NCBI GenBank assembly: GCA_014155875.1
Contig: JACEFZ010027103.1
Coordinates: 360,501 to 424,500 of the forward strand
Length of the DNA: 64,000 nucleotides
Reading direction: 5' to 3'
Source: Cepaea nemoralis
Lineage: Eukaryota > Mollusca > Gastropoda > Stylommatophora > Helicidae
Shown: positions 1 to 12,100 of the stretch, piece by piece
Numbering within the stretch: position 1 is the stretch's first letter
Layout of the letters: every line of letters begins with the position of its first letter
The notes under the pieces: generated by a model
What the model was told of the DNA's origin: nothing
The model's database searches: none
What the model saw: the letters and a program-made list of their open reading frames with translations, nothing else
Translations under genes and position numbers: made by a program

Positions 1-1153
1 TTTCTGTTCACCACATGGCCACTGTCGACGATGTGCCTACCAATTGAAGACGCCGGGAGCTTCCGGTGTGTCGGCGCCACGAGGCTAGCATCTCCTGTGT
101 GTTGTATCTTGTTGACCCATTGAGGTATGTGTTCTAACACCCGTTGGTAAGCTGTCTCTCTGTTCTACCATTGTAAACGGCCTGGCATCTACATGTGAAT
201 TGGTAAATACAATTGTTTGTGGGGTACAGAGGAACAGGCTCTTTGACTGCTGGTGTAGGAATCGGTAAGGTTTTAAATCTAATGACTGGAGTTGCCGCAC
301 AGAATGTTCGGCCTACTGCTGTAGTAAGCAGGTCTTGTAGACGTTGCATTACGTCATCCCCTCGAATGGTTTGCTGGATAAATACCTTGAGTTTAGGGAC
401 TGTAGTTACGTCTGCTTTGAGTTTGGGCTGTTGGCAGTGGCGCTTTATAAATCCTGTGGAGTACCCATTCAGGTTTAAGACATTCTTCAGAGTTTCAAAT
501 TCCTCTGTCAGTGTGTCCTGGGTGCATATCTTTCTAGCACGGTCAAACAAGGTCCGTACTAAGCCCCGTTTGTACTGGACAGGTGTGAAGCTCTGAAAAT
601 TTAGGTATTGGCCAGTCCATGTTCCTTTGCGATACACCGATCTTTGAATTGTGCCGTCTGCTCTACGTCTCATTAGAATATCTAGGAACGGCAACGCTTC
701 GTTGTGTTCGTGTTCCATAGATAGAGAGATGTTTTTATGCGTCTTGTTCATTGTGGCCTGAAACGATGTTGCTTATAGCTCGTCTGTGATGATAATTAGT
801 ATATCGTCCACACAACGACGGTAAAAGGCCAAGTTGTTGATGTCTGAGGATCTCTTTTCTTCTAAATGTGCCATGAAGATGTCCGCTAGAATAGGACCAA
901 GAGGACTCCCCATGGCCACTCCGTCAATTTGGCGGTATGACTTAGTTAGAAAATTGAATTGTATGTTGGCGGTACAAAGTAGTAGTAGCCTCTCCAGAAT
1001 AGGTGTTGGGATGCCTAATTTTAGTTGTTTGTCTTCAATGCGTTCCCTTATTATTTGCACTGTCTCCTCTAATGGAACGTTAGTGAATAGGGAGGCTATA
1101 TCCATGGATGCCATGTGTTTGTTATTTATGTCCATAGTATCCAATAATTCCTC
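1..1153 (-). pseudogene. Penelope-like element (PLE), RT to GIY-YIG fragment, inverted copy
   Basis: This is the 3' half of a Penelope-like retroelement read on the minus strand. It runs from the RT palm through the linker to the start of the GIY-YIG endonuclease. Visible motifs are SLFTNVPLEETV (a Penelope RT hallmark), VAMGSPLGPILADIFMAHLE, and a catalytic block read here as RRCVDDILI where the other copies have RRYVDDILI. The endonuclease block NNCIYQF...VYNGR follows. The segment is the near-identical reverse complement of about 1915-3066. The frame is broken by a CAA-to-TAA stop at 773-775 and by a one-base deletion near 146 relative to the plus copy, and it runs off the window at base 1. 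It is a dead copy; activity is not expected. Confidence 0.9.
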
Positions 1154-3199
1154 AACAAATCACTGAGCACTGAAAAGGTAACAACGTCAGTACTAGACAA
1201 CACAGAGAAGTATGTGAGGAACTTATCGTCGTACGTACTCAACAACATTGAAACGGAGGCCCTTGCATACGGATTAAAATTCTGCATAAAGCCTAAACAT
1301 ATCAACCGTGTTGAGTGGCAAGCACAGTTTGAAATGTTGTTTGATCAAGTCTCCAAGTTATCACCTACTTCTGCTGAGTTGGTCGGGTGGCTGAAGGCCA
1401 AACTGGTAGATTTAGAACACCAGTATCGCACAACACCCTCTAAAAAGACATGTCCGCTGACCAACGAACACCTTACTGCCTAAAAAGCGTTAAAGGCTAA
1501 CAAAACCCTCGTCATACTGAAACCTGACAAAGGGAGCGGTACAGTACTGATGGACATGTCAGACTACCAGAGAAAAATGGATGAAATATTGTCAGATGAA
1601 TCCAAATTCAGGATAGATCAAAAAGTGAACAAGTCGGAGGACCTGGATGCTATAATGAGGAAAGAGATCCAGTCACTTGTGAATGCGGGACTCATCAGTG
1701 AGGCCACTGCAAAAACGCTCACACCACGTGGCTCACACACTCCTCAGATGTACGGTCTACCCAAACTTCACAAGCCCGGCATCCCGCTAAGACCTATCCT
1801 GTCCATGGTTAACTCTGCACAACACCGAATGGCGAGATGGCTGGCCGAAATGTTAAAGCCAGTACGACAGTCCTTCGATCCTAAAATACTCAGAGATACA
1901 TTCCAATTGATGGAATTATTGGATACTATGGACATAAATAACAAACACATGGCATCCATGGATATAGCCTCCCTATTCACTAACGTTCCATTAGAGGAGA
2001 CAGTGCAAATAATAAGGGAACGCATTGAAGACAAACAACTAAAATTAGGCATCCCAACACCTATTCTGGAGAGGCTACTACTACTTTGTACCGCCAACAT
2101 ACAATTCAATTTTCTAACTAAGTCATACCGCCAAATTGACGGAGTGGCCATGGGGAGTTCTCTTGGTCCTATTCTAGCGGACATCTTCATGGCACATTTA
2201 GAAGAAAAGAGATTCTCAGACATCAACAACTTGGCCTTTTACCGTCGTTATGTGGACGATATACTAATTATCACCACAGACGAGCTACAAGCAACATCGT
2301 TTCAGGCCACAATGAACAAGACGCATAAAAACATCTCTCTATCTATGGAACACGAACACAATGAAGCGTTGCCGTTCCTAGATATTTTAATGAGACGTAG
2401 AGCAGACGGCACAATTCAAAGATCGGTGTATCGCAAAGGAACATGGACAGGCCAATACCGAATTTTTCAGAGCTTCACACCTGTCCAGTACAAACGGGGC
2501 TTAGTACGGACCTTGTTTGACCGTGCTAGAAAGATATGCACCCAGGACACACTGACAGAGGAATTTGAAACTCTGAAGAATGTCTTAAACCTGAGTGGGT
2601 ACTCCACAGGATTTATAAAGCGCCACTGCCAACAGCCCAAACTCAAAGCAGACGTAACTACAGTCCCTAAACTCAAGGTATTCATCCAGCTAACCTTTCG
2701 AGGGGATGACGTAATGCAACGTCTACAAGACCGGCTTACTACAGCTGTTGGCTGAACATTCTGTGCGGCAACTCCAGTCATTAGATTTAAAACCGTACCG
2801 ATTCCTACACCAGCAGTCAAAGAGCCTGTTCCTCTGTACGCCACAAACAATTGTATTTACCAATTCACATATAGATGCCAGGCCGTTTACATTGGTAGAA
2901 CAGAGAGACAGCTTAACAAACGGGTGTTAGAACACATACCTCAATGGGTCAACAAGATACAACACACAGGAGATGCTAGCCTCGTGGCGCCGTCACACCG
3001 GAAGCTCCCGGCGTCTTCAATTGGTAGGCACATCGTCGACAGTGGCCATGTGGTGGACAGAAACACTGCCTTTCGCGTGTTGTTTAACACACAAAATACT
3101 CGCTTGTTAAAATTTGCAGAAGCAATTATGATCTATCAACGCAAGCCAGAATTGTGCAAACAGAAAGACATGTTAGTCAGCTTAAAATTACCGTGGTAG
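1154..3199 (+). pseudogene. Penelope-like element polyprotein (RT plus GIY-YIG endonuclease), two in-frame stops
   Basis: This is a nearly full-length PLE reading frame in one phase from the inversion junction to a TAG at 3197-3199, about 680 codons. In order: an N-terminal PLE block (NLSSYVLNNIETEAL...GLKF), the RT fingers block LVILKPDKGSGTVLMD, YGLPKLHKPGIPLRPI, SLFTNVPLEETV, AMGSSLGPILADIFM and RYVDDILI (catalytic DD). A C-terminal GIY-YIG nuclease follows, with IYQFTYRCQAVYIGRTERQL and the helix RVLEHIP. The known role of the family is target-primed reverse transcription, with the GIY-YIG nuclease cutting the target. Only two lesions interrupt the frame: TAA at 1481-1483 and TGA at 2753-2755 (the inverted neighbour has Arg there). 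The frame is open right up to the junction, so the copy is 5' truncated by the inversion rather than by a start codon. Confidence 0.92.
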
Positions 3200-3798
3200 A
3201 TAAGTGACATTACTGTGCGAATATGTGTATATTTGAACTTGAAGGATTTATCTAGTTAATTCACGTAAGTTGTGTGATTTCTGCAGTATGTACCTGACGA
3301 GATGCAGCGAAATATGTCAGGCAATAAATCGTGCAATCTATTGTTTGTGTCTTCCTTATTCAATTTCACTACGGGAAAACATTGTTTTGTTTTAAAATGC
3401 AACAGGTTGTGCACTATAAGTTATAGGTCGTGTGTTTGTGTTTTTGTCGTTGTTTGTCGTCAGCTATCTGTGGTGTCATTGACAAAGATTCTTAGAATCG
3501 AAACGTCTGTGTGTCGTATTGTATGCGTTCGTGTGTATTTTATCTTATTTTATTATTCATTTTTATATTTATTGAGTGCTTCTGATTTCGGATTTTTCAC
3601 CTGTATTTCGCGACACGTGGATCTCCTTGTAAGGTATGTGCAACGTTTGTTAATGTTTAGTTCGTTTTTTCTCGCAGGAATTTAAAATACCTATTTGTTT
3701 CCATTTCATATTGTTATATCCTGCTGCAGCCGCTGCTTTTTCTCTCTATTCCATATTCAATTTACTTGCATATTACATTGTTTTATTTCCATCTTTCT
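3200..3798 (+). other. 3' non-coding region of the Penelope-like element
   Basis: T-rich sequence follows the PLE stop codon. The stretch 3303-3395 recurs at 58447-58535, again joined to a PLE copy, so it belongs to the element and not to the host flank. It holds the hammerhead-like hairpin at 3479-3507. The short open frame here (about 3302-3685) has a biased, hydrophobic composition and no motif, and I do not consider it a gene. The exact 3' end is not visible; a SINE inserted at 3799 follows. Confidence 0.6.
3479..3507 (+). ncRNA. Degenerate hammerhead-ribozyme-like motif in PLE 3' region
   Basis: The sequence reads TTGACAA, one extra A, a perfect 5-bp hairpin GATTC-TTA-GAATC (3487-3499), then GAAA (3500-3503) and CGTC. 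The canonical hammerhead core is CUGANGA, stem II, GAAA, then a minimal stem III ending GUC. Here the first core block differs at two positions (C to T, G to A), and one A is inserted before stem II. The same architecture, with an intact CTGACGA block, occurs at 54415-54440. Hammerhead motifs are known in Penelope-like elements, and the position just downstream of the PLE frame fits. With the two core changes this copy is probably inactive. Confidence 0.5.
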
Positions 3799-3810
3799 AG
3801 TAACGACCAT

Positions 3811-4060
3811 GCCGGTCTCTCTGGCTGAGGGGTTACAACACTTTCTTCGTAATCCCGTTTATCACGCAGAGTCTCGTAAGCGGGCGAGAGCTGGGAGCGG
3901 TTCGTCCCCCGCTGGTGACTTGCGGGATAACTGAGCCGGCCTCTCAGAAAGCAATGGCAAACTACTGAGCGTAATCTTGCCAAGAAATCAACAGACAGCT
4001 GAAAGATGCTTCTGTTGACAGCGATGTCCTGTAAAAGATATGCAAAACAACAACAACAAC
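3811..4060 (+). mobile_element. tRNA-derived SINE, complete, with 12-bp target duplication
   Basis: This 250-bp body is flanked by a perfect direct repeat AGTAACGACCAT at 3799-3810 and 4061-4072. The head has a perfect pol III A box (TGGCTGAGGGG, 3822-3832) and a B-box-like GGTTCGTCCCC (3899-3909). The body block CTCAGAAAGCAATGGCAAAC is shared with the copies at 43675-43855 and 55157-55371. The 3' end is a short (AAC)n tail at about 4044-4060. SINEs encode no protein and borrow LINE machinery; the partner LINE is not identified here. Confidence 0.85.
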
Positions 4061-4305
4061 AGTAACGACCATACTCTGTGTTATTTTTACAATTTAATTA
4101 TAACCCGTTCTTAATGCATAACAGACAGAGATAAATGCGTGTAATTATCCAAATATTAAATGTGTCATTGATGTCTGTAACAGATGTCGCGAGATGCCAT
4201 ACATTAATAATACCACCTGGGTGTGCTCTCATCGTTCTACTGTAGCAGCTCCATATTTACAATACGTGTCTGATTTATAATATAGAAATGTTACGGTAAA
4301 TGTGT

Positions 4306-4836
4306 TACAGTTTGTTACTGCATACGGAAGACTGTTAATTTTACCCACAGAGTTTGTAACAGTATAGCAATTACAGTTTGTTACTGAACGATTCAGAGTT
4401 TGTTACTGAACGATTCAGAGTTTGTGACGGTCAGATTCAGAGTTTGTTACTGTCAGATGCAGAGTTTGTTACTGTCAGATTAAGAGTTTGTTACTGAAAG
4501 ATTCAGAAATTGCTACTATCATATTCAGAGCTTATTATTGACAAATTGAGAGTTTGTTACAGTCAGATTCGGAGTTTCTTACTGAAAGATTCAGAGTTTG
4601 CTACTGACAGATTCAGAGTTTGTTACTGAAAAATTCAGAGTTTGTTACTGACATATTCAAAGTGTGTTACTGACATATTTAGAGTTTGTTACAGACAGAT
4701 TCAGAGTTTGTTACTGTCAGATACAGTGTTTGTTACTGACATATTCGGAGTTTGTTACTGAGAGACTCAGAGTTTGGTACTGATGGATTCTGAGTTTGTT
4801 ACTGATAGATTCGGAGTTTGTTACTGTCGACATGTA
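4306..4836 (+). repeat. 22-bp minisatellite array
   Basis: About two dozen imperfect copies of a 22-bp unit built on GAGTTTGTTACTGACAGATT. Copies vary mainly in the four bases after TTACTG (ACAG, TCAG, AAAG). Repeats at both ends decay into unrelated sequence. No coding capacity. Confidence 0.85.
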
Positions 4837-5302
4837 ACTGTTTGCTAATACAACATTACTAGTCGTTTACTGTATATCCGTAACAATTTTTTACTGAAAG
4901 ACACTTAGTACTTCGAGAAAAGGCCAGACGGTCACATATTCAGATTGCAGCTGGTACCATTAGTAATTTAACTCTTCGCTGGCTGTTGAAGATGATGACG
5001 CAGCACGTATGGATGTGCCTAATGCCGTGATGTCGATTTTAGACACAACTAAAATCGAAGACTTTATTACGGTAGATTTCAGGGCTCTGGACTGAAGGAG
5101 AAGTCGACTGATCGGTGTAAGGAACTAGACCAGTAGCAAGTGGTCAGGGCACGGGAAGCTGAAGAGCTATCCTACTGTTAGCATGTCCGCCATGTCGACT
5201 GTTAGGAAATGTGTAGAAAGCACTGGGTCAGTGTTGCCTCTTGGAAAACATCTCTGTACCATGGCTGAGGTAGTGGCCAGATAGCCGCCTTGTCGTACTG
5301 AT
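4837..5302. other. No gene seen
   Basis: Single-copy-looking sequence between the 22-bp array and the (TTC)n run. I see no long open frame, no transposon motif and no repeat shared with the rest of the window. Confidence 0.5.
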
Positions 5303-5402
5303 TTCTTCTTCTTCTTCTTCTTCTTCTTCTTCTTCTTCTTCTTCTTCTTCTTCTTCTTCTTCTTCTTCTTCTTCTTCTTCTTCTTCTTCTTCTTCTTCTT
5401 TG
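5303..5402 (+). repeat. (TTC)n microsatellite
   Basis: About 33 uninterrupted TTC units. On the minus strand this produces an apparent poly-lysine tract in a spurious open frame. Confidence 0.97.
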
Positions 5403-5564
5403 CGTTCATCCGGAGTGGTTTTTCAGATGTGATTGCGGTGTGTCTGTTATGCGCCCTTGGGCCGAAACCCGTAGGCCGACACAGCCGGCTATAGCTTGCT
5501 TTTTTTTGTTTTTTTGTTGACCAGGTAGCATTCCTGGGAGACTCACTTTTTGCGGTACCATTCA

Positions 5565-5760
5565 GAACCCAGCTGGCCAAGTTGGAACGGTCGAAGACAA
5601 CGGTCAACCCTTTAAGGAAGGCAGGGACAGTCCATAGCATTTTCCGCCATCCAAGGTTGCTTCCATAATTGCAGGGCCGACACATAGCGCCCTGGTGCTG
5701 GGCTCCCCGAGGGAATCGTCACGTCCTGCTCATGGCTGCTTTAATTCCTCACTTCAATAT
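5565..5760 (+). repeat. Dispersed repeat, copy 1 of a local direct pair
   Basis: Shares a common framework with 6140-6345: the blocks CCAGCTGG/CTCAGCTGG, GGAAGGCAGGG, GCTTCCATAATTGCAG and TCCTGCTCATGGCTGCTTTA occur in the same order and at similar spacing. Divergence is substantial. No open frame is conserved between the two copies, so a non-coding repeat is most likely. Confidence 0.65.
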
Positions 5761-5867
5761 ATTGGGATTTCGTTGGCCCCGGGCCGTTCCCGCACAAACC
5801 AGACAGATCTGGAGACAGTATCCGCTCAGCGAGTTTTCGACACGGACATGTGCTTGTCGTTGCGCCT

Positions 5868-5985
5868 GTCAGAGCTGTTCCAGGCGCGACGGACATTCGG
5901 AAAACTATCTAGTCAGAGCTGTTCCGAACAACAGCGGCATTCGGAAACTAGGTAGTCAGAGCTGTTCCTAGCACGAGAGACATTC
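5868..5985 (+). repeat. Short tandem repeat, three ~44-bp units
   Basis: Three units each begin GTCAGAGCTGTTCC and end with CATTCGGA or GCATTCGGAAA. They lie between the two copies of the surrounding dispersed repeat. Confidence 0.7.
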
Positions 5986-6139
5986 GGACAAGACATTTCA
6001 CTCGGACGTAAATGTGTAGTGCCAATTTTTATTTTGCCACCCGTAGGACGGCACTTCCGTCTTCGGCGGACATTTTTAATGAGGTTAGCCTTCCTCGAGT
6101 TTCGAGGCACGTTAGACTTATTGTTGTGATGTCGCCCAC

Positions 6140-6345
6140 ATCTCAGCTGGTCAAAATAGAACGATAAAAGACATCACGGTCGACCCTCAAGGGAAGGCAG
6201 GGGCAGACCATGGGCATTCCCTCGCTATCCAAGGAGGCTTCCATAATTGCAGAGTCGGCACATATTGCTCTGAGGCTAGGCTCACCCGAGGAGTTGCCTC
6301 GTCCTGCTCATGGCTGCTTTAGTTCCTCACTTCCATGTGTTGAGC
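6140..6345 (+). repeat. Dispersed repeat, copy 2 of a local direct pair
   Basis: Second copy of the repeat at 5565-5760, in the same orientation about 570 bp downstream. Shared blocks include GGAAGGCAGGG, GCTTCCATAATTGCAGAG and TCCTGCTCATGGCTGCTTTA. The spacing suggests a local duplication that includes the 44-bp units between them. Confidence 0.65.
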
Positions 6346-7929
6346 ATCTCGCTTGCTACTGTTCGCTCAAGCACACACCAGGAACGGTCAGTCTGCAGGC
6401 GACATCCACTAGGTAAGCTTTCACTTCGGACTTCGCACTACGCAATAGATTCGCTAGCCGTGCGCTCCATTGCGTGTTATTGAGACGTTTTTCCACCTTT
6501 GTCTACTCTCTACGAGTTAGAAAACAGACTGTTTTCGTAACCATTTCATTCGACTGGGGCATTTCATCAACCTTTCTGTACTCGCTCACGAGGTAGGCTA
6601 CATGTTCTGCCGGCTCAGCACCTTACCTGCGTGCAGCAGTGAGCGAAAAATAGCCAGGCCCTCTCATCCGGGGATCCCTCATATCCCCCAGCTGGGAGCC
6701 TTCGGACAGGTATCTGAACTGGGCATGTAGCGTGCTCAGTATCTCACCTCCATTTTTCGGTAGGTGAGTATTGGCCCGGCTCTCTCATCCAAGGGTAATA
6801 GCTTAGCAGCGTTCAGCTACATCTCTCAGATGGAGGCCATTGTGTAAGTGTCTGGATCAAGTTTGTGGCTTCGTGCGCCTGAGTTTAAATTTTGACTGCT
6901 ATCCTCAGTCTACCAGCAGAGCAGCAGGTTGTGTCTCTCTTAGTCTGGTCCCTATCCCAAGAGCTGTCCAATATGTAGTTTATATCCATTGGCTCAGCGC
7001 TTGGGGTCAGTGGGACACTCAAGCTCCCCCACCACGGCAAGGTGGAGACACATCGGGGGAGGTCTTGTTTCTAGACCCGTGACACTTACACCAACATCTT
7101 CTTGCTTTGACGGTTGAGGATTCTTGCATGGACTCCTCCTCCCATTGGCAGATTGCTTCTCTGGCTTATGGGGTATGCCTGTTTAGATTTTCTGTCGGCC
7201 TTTGTTGTCCTGGCCTGTATTCTTATAGAAACTTTAACCATGTGTGGTGGTGTGGATTTTTGTGTGTCCTTCACATAGATTGATTTAGTTCCAGGGTTTA
7301 TCAGCTCCATCTAGCCCATTGTTAATATACCGGTTGTAATGCCAAGTCACACGCGGTTACATGCTGCTTTTTTCGTCATTTATTCCGGACTGGAACATAA
7401 TACCTCAACTAGCTCACCCCAAGCCGTCCTAAACTGTTGCTGTCCCTATAACTCCGTAATTGCCCTCCACATATTTGTCCTTGCTATCTCTATAGTGTCC
7501 TCCCCATATTTGTCCTTCTTTCTCTATTGCTTCGTGTTTTTCCAGTAGCATAGTAGGTTCATTTGCCATATTATTTGAGAATTTCTTTCATTTAAGCTTC
7601 AGCACTCCTCCGCGCTGACGTCACAACTGGCTCCTTGATTCACCTCCTTATATATCATTTGTAAGCTGTTATCGATGATGTCACAAAATGGACCCACCAA
7701 AACTTCTATAATTGTCATAGAATGCCCCTATTCCATCAGAAAAAGCTCGTACCACAAGAAAGAATTCAAATAGAGAGGAATGAGAAAGTAGAGGAATAAA
7801 GATTACACCGCGCTTATCAGCGTTTATCCAGATATAACGAAGGATTACGCGAGTAAGTAGGCCGACACTCACTGCGATCAAGGGGCTAGATTTTTACATT
7901 CGCATATTTAACACGATTGAGGTTCACCT
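6346..7929. other. No gene seen
   Basis: Mixed-composition sequence with only short open frames on both strands, none with a recognisable domain. No repeat from elsewhere in the window was recognised. Confidence 0.5.
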
Positions 7930-7942
7930 GAGAGAGAGAGAC

Positions 7943-8028
<86 letters not shown>
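7930..8028 (+). repeat. (GA)n microsatellite
   Basis: Nearly pure GA dinucleotide run with one early interruption (GACGCACA). Confidence 0.97.
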
Positions 8029-8031
<3 letters not shown>

Positions 8032-9178
8032 AACCCAAGAATATCTATGATGAACTGCATGTACATAGATCGAGGTAGTGATAATATAGATTTATTTGTA
8101 GTTTAAAACGGTCAAGACAGTTTTACATATCGCAGATAAAATTAGGGCAGATATTAATCATCTATTTCGGGAATGTTGGCTACCGAAGCTGTGTCATCCT
8201 TTCACCCCGATAGAACAGCATTGTTTAAACAAGAAATAAAGTAGAAAAGGGGGGGGGGGGGGGCACACACTGGTTATAGGGAATGTTATCCCTCACTCAG
8301 AATCAGTCCATTACACACACTAGTGGTAGTGGGACATGTGTTTCATTTTTATTATAAGGGCTTGCCGTTCCCCAGGGATCAGAGCCGCCCCATGAGGCTC
8401 CACGTCCATGTGTGTCATTCGGATGACCGCCTCTGCTGGTGGCCCAGGACATACCAAGTGTGGATACTACACTGAGATCTCAGCCACAAGCCCGAGCAGC
8501 GGACTGGATGGTACACAATGTTCCACTTATTTTCATCAGAAAAGTACTTGTAGGAAGTGTGTAACCTACGCTGAAGATCAACGCGAGTAAAACAAAATCG
8601 TGGCAATAAAGACGGTTGAAAAATCAAGTTACGAATGTATGACAAACATTTTTATATGTGTTTTGAATGTAATCTTTATTACTATTAGTCATAACAGCCT
8701 CCATGACAGTTTAAAGATGGCCGCTCAACGTTTCATGCATCAAAGAAGACCTGGGTTCTGTTATCCGTTTTTTTTTTTTTGTTTATCAGCGAAGGGTGAA
8801 AACTATAGAAATTTATCGGGGAATGAAGGTCCAATATGGTGATGCATGCCTGTCAATCCAGCAAGTGTATGCAGTGGAGTGGGCAGTTTCAAAACTTTTC
8901 GATCCATTGAAGATGTACAGCAGGAGGTACAAGAGAGGTTACACACGCGACCAAGAGATTTATTGTTTCTACAGGAATCCAAGCACTTTATCGGGGCTGG
9001 AAGACTTGTATTGAACGCAGTTGTGACCACATCGAAACATTTTTACATTTGTTCTTTACTTTTTCAGAATATATTCACAACAAAACATCCACACACACAC
9101 GCAAACATTTATGGTTTTCATTTGAAGCCAACTCGTGGGGAAATTGTTAGCCACATCCGCTTACAAGACAGTAGTTAT
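8029..9178. other. No gene seen
   Basis: Includes a poly-G run near 8249-8263. Several short overlapping open frames around 8408-9247 lack motifs and disagree in strand. I see no supported feature. The 31-bp satellite decays into the right edge. Confidence 0.5.
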
Positions 9179-12100
9179 CAGTTCTCGCCCTTGATCATTT
9201 GTGTTATACCAGTTGTCTCCCTCATCTGCTTGTGTTATGACAGTTAGTTCATCAAACGTCTGTGTTGTGACAGTTGTCTCTGTAAATTACTTGTGTTCCG
9301 TCAATTGTCTCCCTAAATTACTTGTGTTCGAACAATTGTCTCCCTAAATTACTTGTGTTCCGACAGTTGTCTCCCTCAGCCATTAGTGTTCCGACAGTTG
9401 TCTCCCTCAGCCATTAGTGTTCCGACAGTTGTCTCCCTATATTACTAGTGTTCCGACAGTTGTCTTCCTAAATTACTAGTGTTCCGACAGTTGTCTTCCT
9501 AAATTACCTGTGTTCCGACAATTATCTCCGACAGTTGTCTCCCTAAATTACTAGTGTTCCGACAGTTGTCTTCCTAAATTACCTGTGTTCCGACAGTTGT
9601 CTCCCTAAATTGGTTGTGTTACGATAAGTGTCTCCCTAAATTACTTGTGGCCCGATAGTTGTCTCCCTCAGGGACTTGTGTTCCGACAGTTGCCTTCATC
9701 AGCCACTTGCGTTCTTACAATTTTCATCCTCAGTCACTTATGTTCCGACAGCTGTCTCCCTCAGCCACTCGAATTCCGACAGTTGTCTCCCTCAGCCACT
9801 TGTGTTCTTACAGTTGTCTCTCTCAGCCACTTGTTTTCCCACAGTTGTCTCCCTCAGCCACTTGTGTTCTTACAGTTGTCTCCCTCAGCCACTTGTGTTC
9901 TTACAGTTGTCTCCCTCAGCCACTTGTGTTCTTACAGTTGTCTCCCTCAGCCACTTGTGTTCTTACAGTTATCTCCCTCAGCCACTTGTTTTCTTACAGT
10001 TGTCTCCCTCAGCCACTTGTGTTCTTACAGTTGTCTCCCTCAGCCACTTGTGTTCTTACAGTTATCTCCCTCAGCCACTTGTGTTCTTACAATTGTTTCC
10101 CTCAGCCACTTGTATTCCGACAGTTGTCTCCCTCAGCCACTAGTGTTCTTACAGTTGTCTCCCCAGCCATTTGTGTTCTTACAGTCGTCTCCCTCAGCCA
10201 CTTGTGTTCCAACAGTTGTCTCCCTCAGCCACTTGTGTTCTTACAGTTGTCTCCCTCAGCCACTTGTGTTCTTACAGTTGTCTCCCTCAGCCACTTGTGT
10301 TCTTACAGTTGTCTCCCTCAGCCACTTGTGTTCTTACAGTTGTCGCCCTCAGCCACTTGTGTTCCGACAGTTGTCTCCCTCAGCCACTTGTGTTCTTACA
10401 GTTGTCTCCCTCAGCCACTTGTGTTCTTACAGTTGTCTCCCTCAGCCACTTGTGTTCTTACAGTTGTCTCCCTCAGCCACTTGTGTTCCGACAGTTGTCT
10501 CCCTCAGCCACTTGTGTTATTACAGTTGTCTCACTCAGCCACTTGTGTTCTTACAGTTGTCTCCCTCAGCCACTTGTGTTCTTACAGTTGTCTCCCTCAG
10601 CCACTTGTGTTCCGACAGTTGTCTCCCTCAGCCACTTGAGTTCTTACAGTTGTCTCCCCCAGACACTTGTATTCTTACAGTTGTCTCCCTCAGCCACTTG
10701 TGTTGTTACAGTTGTCTCCCTCAGCCACTTGTATTCTTACAGTTGTCTCCCTCAGCCACTTGTGTTCCGACAGTTGTCTCCCTCAGCCACTTGTGTTCCG
10801 ACAGTTGTCTCCCTCAGTCACTTGTGTTCTTACAGTTGTCTCCCTCAGTCACTTGTGTTCTTACAGTTGTCTCCCTCAGTCACTTGTGTTCTTACAGTTG
10901 TCTCCCTCAGTCACTTGTGTTCTTACAGTTGTCTCCCTCAGCCACTTGTGTTCCGACAGTTGTCTCCCTCAGCCACTTGAGTTCTTACAGTTGTCTCCAC
11001 TAGCCACTTGTGTTCTTACAGTTGTCTCCCTCAGCCACTTGTGTTGTTACAGTTGTCTCCCTCAGCCACTTGTGTTCTTACAGTTGTCTCCCTCAGCCAC
11101 TTGTGTTCCGACAGTTGTCTCCCTCAGCCACTTGTGTTCCGACAGTTGTCTCCCTCAGCCACTTGTGTTCTTACAGTTGTCTCCCTCAGCCACTTGTGTT
11201 CCGACAGTTGTCTCCCTCAGCCACTTGTGTTCCGACAGTTGTCTCCCTCAGCCACTTGTGTTCTTACAGTTGTCTCCCTCAGCCACTTGTGTTCTTACAG
11301 TTGTCTCCCTCAGCCACTTGTGTTCTTACAGTTATCTCCCTCAGCCACTTGTGTTCTTACAGTTGTTTCCCTCAGCCACTTATTTTCCGACAGTTGTCTC
11401 CCTCAGCCACTAGTATTCTTACAGTTGTCTCCCCAGCCATTTGTGTTCTTACAGTCGTCTCCCTCAGCCACTTGTGTCCCGACAGTTGTCTCCCTCAGCC
11501 ACTTGTGTTCTTACAGTTCTCTCCCTCAGCCACTTGTGTTCCGACAGTTGTCTCCCTCAGTCACTTGTGTTCTTACAGTTGTCACCCCCAGCCACTTGTG
11601 TTCTTACAGTTGTCTCCATCAGCCACTTGTGTTCTTACAGTTGTCTCTCTCAGCCACTTGTGTTCCCACAGTTGTCTCCCTCAGCCACTTGTGTTCTTAC
11701 AGTTGTCTCCCTCAGCCACTTGTGTTCTTACAGTTGTCTCCCTCAGCCACTTGTGTTCTTACAGTTATCTCCCTCAGCCACTTGTGTTCTTACAGTTGTT
11801 TCCCTCAGCCACTTATTTTCCGACAGTTGTCTCCCTCAGCCACTAGTATTCTTACAGTTGTCTCCCCAGCCATTTGTGTTCTTACAGTCGTCTCCCTCAG
11901 CCACTTGTGTTCCGACATTTGTCTCCCTCAGCCACTTGTGTTGTTACAGTTGTCTCCCTCAGCCACTTGTTTTCTTACAGTTGTCTCCCTCAGCCACTTG
12001 TGTTCCGACAGTTTTCTCCCTCAGCCACTTGTGTTCCGACAGTTGTCTCCCTCAGCCACTTGTGTTCTTACAGTTGTCTCCCTCAGCCACTTGTGTTCTT

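Noticed and set aside
3302..3685. 127-residue plus-strand frame after the PLE
   Set aside because: Low-complexity, hydrophobic, and its start lies in PLE 3' sequence that recurs at 58447 without that frame.
5167..5685. Poly-lysine protein on the minus strand
   Set aside because: Caused by the (TTC)n microsatellite.
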